From an uncultured Bacilli bacterium (GTDB taxonomy: Bacteria > Bacillota_I > Bacilli_A > RF39 > UBA660), in NCBI GenBank assembly GCA_934141535.1, contig CAKPCH010000005.1, positions 86,571-150,570 on the forward strand: a DNA stretch of 64,000 nucleotides, written 5' to 3'. A model generated the notes under the pieces. That model was not told where the DNA came from, did not search any database, and saw nothing but the letters and a program-made list of their open reading frames with translations. Below are positions 60,136-64,000 of the stretch, one piece after another (positions within the stretch are counted from its first letter, which is position 1; the number at the start of each line of letters is the position of its first letter). Position numbers and translations under genes: made by a program.

Positions 60136-61215
60136 ATGAAAAAGAAAATATTAGTTATTTCAACAAATTTAGAATTAAATGGAATTAGTTCTGTTATTAT
60201 GAATTATTTTAGAAAAATTAATTTAAATAAATATGATATAACTATTTGTTGTGGTAAAAATATTAATAGTGATTATTATAAAGAGTGCAAAAAACTTGGT
60301 ATTAATATAATAACATTACCACATAGAAAACCAAAAACTATAAAGTATTATATTTGTATGTATAAAAGTATTAAGAAAAATTATTTTGATATAGTACACA
60401 TACATGGTAATAGTTCTATGATGTTTATTGAGTTATTAATATCTTATTTAAAAAATATAAAATTTAGAATAGCACATTGTCATAATAATAATTGTACAAA
60501 TAAATTTATTCATAAATTATTTCAACCTATATTTAAAAAATTATGTAGTTATAATATAGCTTGTAGTAATGAATCTGGAATTTGGTTATATGGTAAAAAT
60601 AATTATACAGTAATACCAAATGCATTTGAACTTGATAAATTTAAATATAATGAACTTGATAGAGTAGAGATAAGAGAAAAATTAGGAATACCTCTTAATG
60701 CTTTTGTATTAGGATATGTAGGAAGATTTAATAAACAAAAAAATCAAGAGTTTTTAATTAATATAATGCAACAACAAACTTTAAAAAACATGTATTTAAT
60801 TTTAGTAGGAGATGGACCATATTCTAAAAAAATAAAAGATATGGTAAGTTCAACTAATTTAGAAAACAAAATAATTTTTTGTGGTGAAACAGATGAACCT
60901 TATAAATATTATTCAAGCATGGATTTGTTTTTATTTCCATCAAAATATGAAGGATTTGGATTATCTCTTTTAGAAGCACAAATCAATGGATTATATTCTA
61001 TAGCTTCTATAAATGTTCCATCTGAAGTAAATATAACAGATAAAGTTAAATTTTTACAAGTAGATAAATCTTCAATTATTTTATGGATAAAAAATATAAA
61101 GAGAATAAAAAGCAAATTTAATTATAATAGAAATATAAAATCTAATATAGATTTAGAAAAATATGATATTAATAAAACTATAAAAATATTAGAAGATATA
61201 TATGATATTAAATAA
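60136..61215 (+). CDS. glycosyltransferase family 4 (exopolysaccharide)
   Basis: The 359-residue GT-B enzyme starts KKILVISTNLELNGISSVIMNYF and has HIHGNSSMMFIELLISYLKNIKFRIAHCHNNN, LGYVGRFNKQKNQEFLINIM, ILVGDGPYSKKIK, and FLFPSKYEGFGLSLLEAQ with the E-x7-E donor motif. It is related to the enzyme at 56448 along its length. It starts the right-hand transcription unit, with ttagaggtataatATG upstream. The sugar is unknown. Confidence 0.85.
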   Translation: MKKKILVISTNLELNGISSVIMNYFRKINLNKYDITICCGKNINSDYYKECKKLGINIITLPHRKPKTIKYYICMYKSIKKNYFDIVHIHGNSSMMFIELLISYLKNIKFRIAHCHNNNCTNKFIHKLFQPIFKKLCSYNIACSNESGIWLYGKNNYTVIPNAFELDKFKYNELDRVEIREKLGIPLNAFVLGYVGRFNKQKNQEFLINIMQQQTLKNMYLILVGDGPYSKKIKDMVSSTNLENKIIFCGETDEPYKYYSSMDLFLFPSKYEGFGLSLLEAQINGLYSIASINVPSEVNITDKVKFLQVDKSSIILWIKNIKRIKSKFNYNRNIKSNIDLEKYDINKTIKILEDIYDIK

Positions 61216-61229
61216 TTAGGAGTGGTAAA

Positions 61230-62435
61230 ATGACAATTTTTGGTATTATTTGGTGTTTGTTAATAATTTATTGTCTAAGTAAAAATAATATTAAATATAT
61301 TACATTTATAACACTCTTTTCAATGATATTTCAATCTACTAATATAATAGATAATAAATTTATATTAATGGGACCACAAGTAATAACAAATATTACATTT
61401 ATAATTTATTGTATTTTTAAGTATCATTCAATACTTTTTAAAAAGCCTCAAAAAAAAGATTTAATAATAATTATAGGTTATGCATTATTTCTAGTAATTA
61501 TTATTTCATCAATTTTATCTAGTAGCTTAACACTAAAACTATTTAGAATTATTCAACTTTTAATCTATTTAACTACATTTTCTATAATTACTAAAATTTC
61601 AGATAAATATGATAAAAAATTTATACATGACTCAATTTTAATAATAACAATATTTGTTCTAATAATGGGATTAATACAAATATTAATAACAACTTCATTA
61701 ATTTCAAGAAGTCAAGTTATAAGTGAATTATTTTATAACGATATAGCAAGTAATGTTTATTATTGGCACTTTGGTTATGATAGAATTTGTTCAGTATTTA
61801 TGGAAGCATCTTATTGTGGTGCATTCTTGTGTGGAGCTTTATTTTATTTTTTAAATTACTATAAACAACTTAATTTAAAAAGTATAATACTAATATTACT
61901 AATATTAATAGAAATAATATTAACTAAATCAACTTCAGCATATATATCATGTTTTTTATGTACAATACTATTTATTATATTTAGTAAAGATAAAAAACTA
62001 AAAATATTATTAATATTATTTTCTTTGATAACATTTTTAATACTGTTTATATTTTTTAAGGATGTATTAAATACAGTAATATTTAATAAACTCACATCAG
62101 GTTCAGCAATTACTAGATATAACTGGAATTTATATTCTATTAATGCTTTTAAAAGTTCACCATTAATAGGAATAGGGTATAAAAATATAAGAGGTAGCAG
62201 TATTATTTGTTCATTATTAGGACAAATAGGAATAATAGGTTTACTACTTTATTTAGCATTCAATATCTTAATAATAATTAAAAATAGAAAAAATAAATTT
62301 GCTCTATCAATATTAAGTATATTTATTATACAAATAATTGCATGTCCAGATCTTGATTTTTGTGTTTATTGGTTATTTCTATTTTTACTAGGTATTTTAT
62401 ATAAAGAAAGAGAAGTAAAATATGAAAATATTTAA
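61230..62435 (+). CDS. O-antigen polymerase/ligase-like membrane protein (Wzy)
   Basis: The 401-residue protein has 10-12 membrane helices with a larger extracytoplasmic loop (DKYDKKFIHDS... and the SVFMEASYCGAFL region) and the Wzy/O-antigen-ligase style SAITRYNWNLYSINAFKSSPLIGIGYKNIRGSS near the end. Position between a glycosyltransferase and a flippase supports a polymerase that joins repeat units outside the membrane. It overlaps the next gene by 14 bases. The motif evidence is moderate. Confidence 0.78.
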   Translation: MTIFGIIWCLLIIYCLSKNNIKYITFITLFSMIFQSTNIIDNKFILMGPQVITNITFIIYCIFKYHSILFKKPQKKDLIIIIGYALFLVIIISSILSSSLTLKLFRIIQLLIYLTTFSIITKISDKYDKKFIHDSILIITIFVLIMGLIQILITTSLISRSQVISELFYNDIASNVYYWHFGYDRICSVFMEASYCGAFLCGALFYFLNYYKQLNLKSIILILLILIEIILTKSTSAYISCFLCTILFIIFSKDKKLKILLILFSLITFLILFIFFKDVLNTVIFNKLTSGSAITRYNWNLYSINAFKSSPLIGIGYKNIRGSSIICSLLGQIGIIGLLLYLAFNILIIIKNRKNKFALSILSIFIIQIIACPDLDFCVYWLFLFLLGILYKEREVKYENI

Positions 62436-63849
62436 AAATAATTTTATTAACAATGTATTAATCGCTCTTTTCGCACAACTAATTTCATTAACAGCTTCTT
62501 TAGTTTTAACATTCGTTGCGCCAAAATTAATTAGTGTAGAAAATTATGCATATTGGCAATTATTTCTATTTTATGTAACTTACGTTAATATAACAAGATT
62601 TGGTTTAATAGATGGGATATATCTTAGATTGGGTGGTAAAAAGTATGAAGAATTAGATCATAAAAATTTATCACTAGAGTGGTTAATTTTTGTAATCTTT
62701 CAAATAATATTAGCTATTATATTATTTATATTTATTATATTAAGCAATATGAATATAGATAGAAAATTTGTATTTTCTTGTTGTTGCTTTTGCATAGTAT
62801 TAGTTAATTCAAATAATTATTTAAGTTATATATTACAGGCAGTGAATCAAACAAAAAGATATTCTATATCACTTATTTTACAAAATATTCCATGGTTTAT
62901 AGCAGTTATACTCATACTTATTACACAAATATATTCATATAAAATAATAGTAATTATGTATATATTAGGACATATACTTGCAGGCCTTTATTTATCAAGA
63001 TATACTAAAAAAATATGGCAAGTTAATATAAAATATATAACAAAGCAAAATATAAATAAAGTAATTATTGATATAAAAGAGAATATAAAATGTGGTATGT
63101 TTTTGATGATATCAACGTATGCTGGAAGCCTAATAATAGGAAGTGCTAGAATAATTATAGATAACTCATTTGGAGTAAAAGTGTTTGGATATTTTTCATT
63201 CGCATTAGTATTAGCTAATTTTATTTTATCATTTATTAATCAAGTAAGTTTAGTTATATTTCCAGAAGTAAAAAGATTAGAAAATAACAAACAAAAAGAT
63301 ACTTATATTTTTGTTAGAGACTTATTAAGTATCATATTACCATCAATACTAATATTATATTTACCAATATGTATATTTGTTAAAATATGGTTACCTCAAT
63401 ATATTAATAGTTTACAGTATTTAGTATATTTACTTCCTATATGCATATTTGAAGGTAAAGTACAACTGCTTTATAGTACATATTTTAAAGCATTAAGAGA
63501 AGAAAAATTATTATTAATAATAAATGTAATTACAATGATTATAAGTTCTATTATAGCTTTTATATTTAGTTATATATATAAAAATATATATCTAGTATCA
63601 CTTGGTATATTATTTGTAATAAGTTCTAGAAGTGTTGTATCTTCAATAATTATATCTAAAAAACTAAATATTAAAAATGATTATAATACCTATATAGAAT
63701 ATATATTAGTTATAACTTTTATTTTATTAACACTATTTTTAGATCCTATTATATCTACTATAATTTATATAGTAATATATTTAATATATGTGTTTATAAA
63801 TAAGAGAATAATACACAATTTAATCAATGTTATCAAAAAGGGCAAGTAA
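62422..63849 (+). CDS. second polysaccharide flippase (Wzx-like)
   Basis: The 475-residue protein has about 14 helices. It starts MKIFKNNFINNVLIALFAQLISLTASLVLTFVAPKLISVENYAYWQLFLFY, typical of the MATE/MOP-type polysaccharide exporters (RfbX). It differs from the fused flippase at 57570 in sequence and has no extra domain. Two flippases in one locus suggest either two polymers or a recently joined cluster. The gene ends before the hairpin and T tract at 63843. Confidence 0.83.
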   Translation: MKIFKNNFINNVLIALFAQLISLTASLVLTFVAPKLISVENYAYWQLFLFYVTYVNITRFGLIDGIYLRLGGKKYEELDHKNLSLEWLIFVIFQIILAIILFIFIILSNMNIDRKFVFSCCCFCIVLVNSNNYLSYILQAVNQTKRYSISLILQNIPWFIAVILILITQIYSYKIIVIMYILGHILAGLYLSRYTKKIWQVNIKYITKQNINKVIIDIKENIKCGMFLMISTYAGSLIIGSARIIIDNSFGVKVFGYFSFALVLANFILSFINQVSLVIFPEVKRLENNKQKDTYIFVRDLLSIILPSILILYLPICIFVKIWLPQYINSLQYLVYLLPICIFEGKVQLLYSTYFKALREEKLLLIINVITMIISSIIAFIFSYIYKNIYLVSLGILFVISSRSVVSSIIISKKLNIKNDYNTYIEYILVITFILLTLFLDPIISTIIYIVIYLIYVFINKRIIHNLINVIKKGK

Positions 63850-63895
63850 ATATTTTCATATTTTTGAAAAATATTACTTGTTTTTTTTTTTTTTT
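63843..63895 (+). terminator. hairpin followed by a 15-T tract
   Basis: caagtaaatatttt pairs with aaaaatattacttg, followed by 15 T (63881-63895) and gcgata. A tatgat or tatacaat -10-like sequence follows at 63899-63915. The arrangement is the same as at 4747-4790, before a related gene. Confidence 0.65.
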
Positions 63896-63934
63896 GCGAT
63901 ATGATAGTTATACAATGGAAGGAAGGATTTAAAT

Positions 63935-64000
63935 ATGGGATATGGTAGAAGGAATACAACGTTAATATTAATAATGACTATAGTAAGTGTACTAGGATTA
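63935..64000 (+). CDS. start of a third MGY-family surface protein (runs off the window)
   Basis: Twenty-two codons are visible: MGYGRRNTTLILIMTIVSVL then GL. This is almost the same as the start of the protein at 4901. The binding site is ggaaggatttaaat. Whether it carries the lectin-like domain cannot be seen. Confidence 0.8.
   Translation, partial: MGYGRRNTTLILIMTIVSVLGL

Noticed and set aside
1..64000. A Mycoplasma-type genetic code (TGA = Trp)
   Set aside because: Several intact genes end in TGA (yabG, mreC, gpsA) and Trp is encoded by TGG throughout, so the standard bacterial code applies.

Overview
The window is a chromosomal segment of a very AT-rich (roughly three quarters A+T, by eye), walled, Gram-positive-type anaerobe of the Bacillota. 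It uses the standard bacterial code: TGA is a stop (yabG, mreC and gpsA all end in it) and Trp is TGG. Gene order matches Bacillus/Clostridium in several places: yabG-veg, mrnC-rlmB-sigH, dnaD-nth facing ponA-recU, and rplS-lepB-(island)-rbgA. YabG, SigH, a SPOR-like protein and a coat-like Gly/Tyr-rich peptide point to a spore-forming or recently spore-forming lineage. The class III ribonucleotide reductase points to anaerobic life. A gut Bacilli/Clostridia-type uncultured lineage is my guess; the species cannot be named from this sequence.

Layout. 1-3 kb: end of a UPF0316 membrane gene, yabG, veg, tmRNA, then debris including a broken KilA-N gene. 3-7 kb: a cell-wall polysaccharide deacetylase and a secreted, lectin-like surface protein whose 3' end looks like a diversity-generating retroelement (DGR) variable repeat. 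7-18 kb: core genes (murD, eno, ftsK, radC, mreCD, recA). 18-22 kb: a pilin-like protein carrying the same C-terminal domain as the surface protein, then a two-component system. 22-29 kb: nrdD, split so that its glycyl-radical tail is a separate 56-residue protein, then nrdG, lspA, rluD and an M29 aminopeptidase. 29.5-35.6 kb: a 6.07-kb serine-recombinase element inserted in a ZIP metal-transporter gene, carrying a four-gene operon (glycosyltransferase, archaeal-type S-adenosylmethionine synthetase, HPr-kinase-like ATPase, NUDIX). 36-50 kb: rny, rplS, lepB, a small RhuM/DinD island, and core genes (rbgA, mrnC, rlmB, sigH, fmt, murE, gpsA, dnaD, nth). 50-54 kb: ponA and recU on the minus strand. 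54-64 kb: a second surface-protein gene, then an exopolysaccharide locus (VanZ, Wzz/pseudo-kinase, two GT4 enzymes, two flippases of which one is fused to a beta-propeller, and a Wzy-like polymerase), ending at the start of a third surface-protein gene.

How the parts fit together. MurD, MurE, MreCD, PBP1A, LspA, LepB and the deacetylase build and modify the envelope. A family of exported proteins beginning MGY, the pilin-like protein and the exopolysaccharide locus decorate it. Two signs of surface variation stand out: a GC-rich, NNC-codon-rich block at the end of the lectin-like domain, and long poly-T tracts (17 and 15 T) just upstream of two MGY-family genes. No reverse transcriptase or template repeat was recognised in the window, so a DGR, if real, would act from elsewhere.

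The strongest candidates for something new are the split NrdD with its stand-alone glycyl-radical subunit, the mobile GT/MAT/HprK/NUDIX cassette with recoverable attachment sites, the DGR-like variable repeat, and the flippase-propeller fusion with an apparent AUA start.
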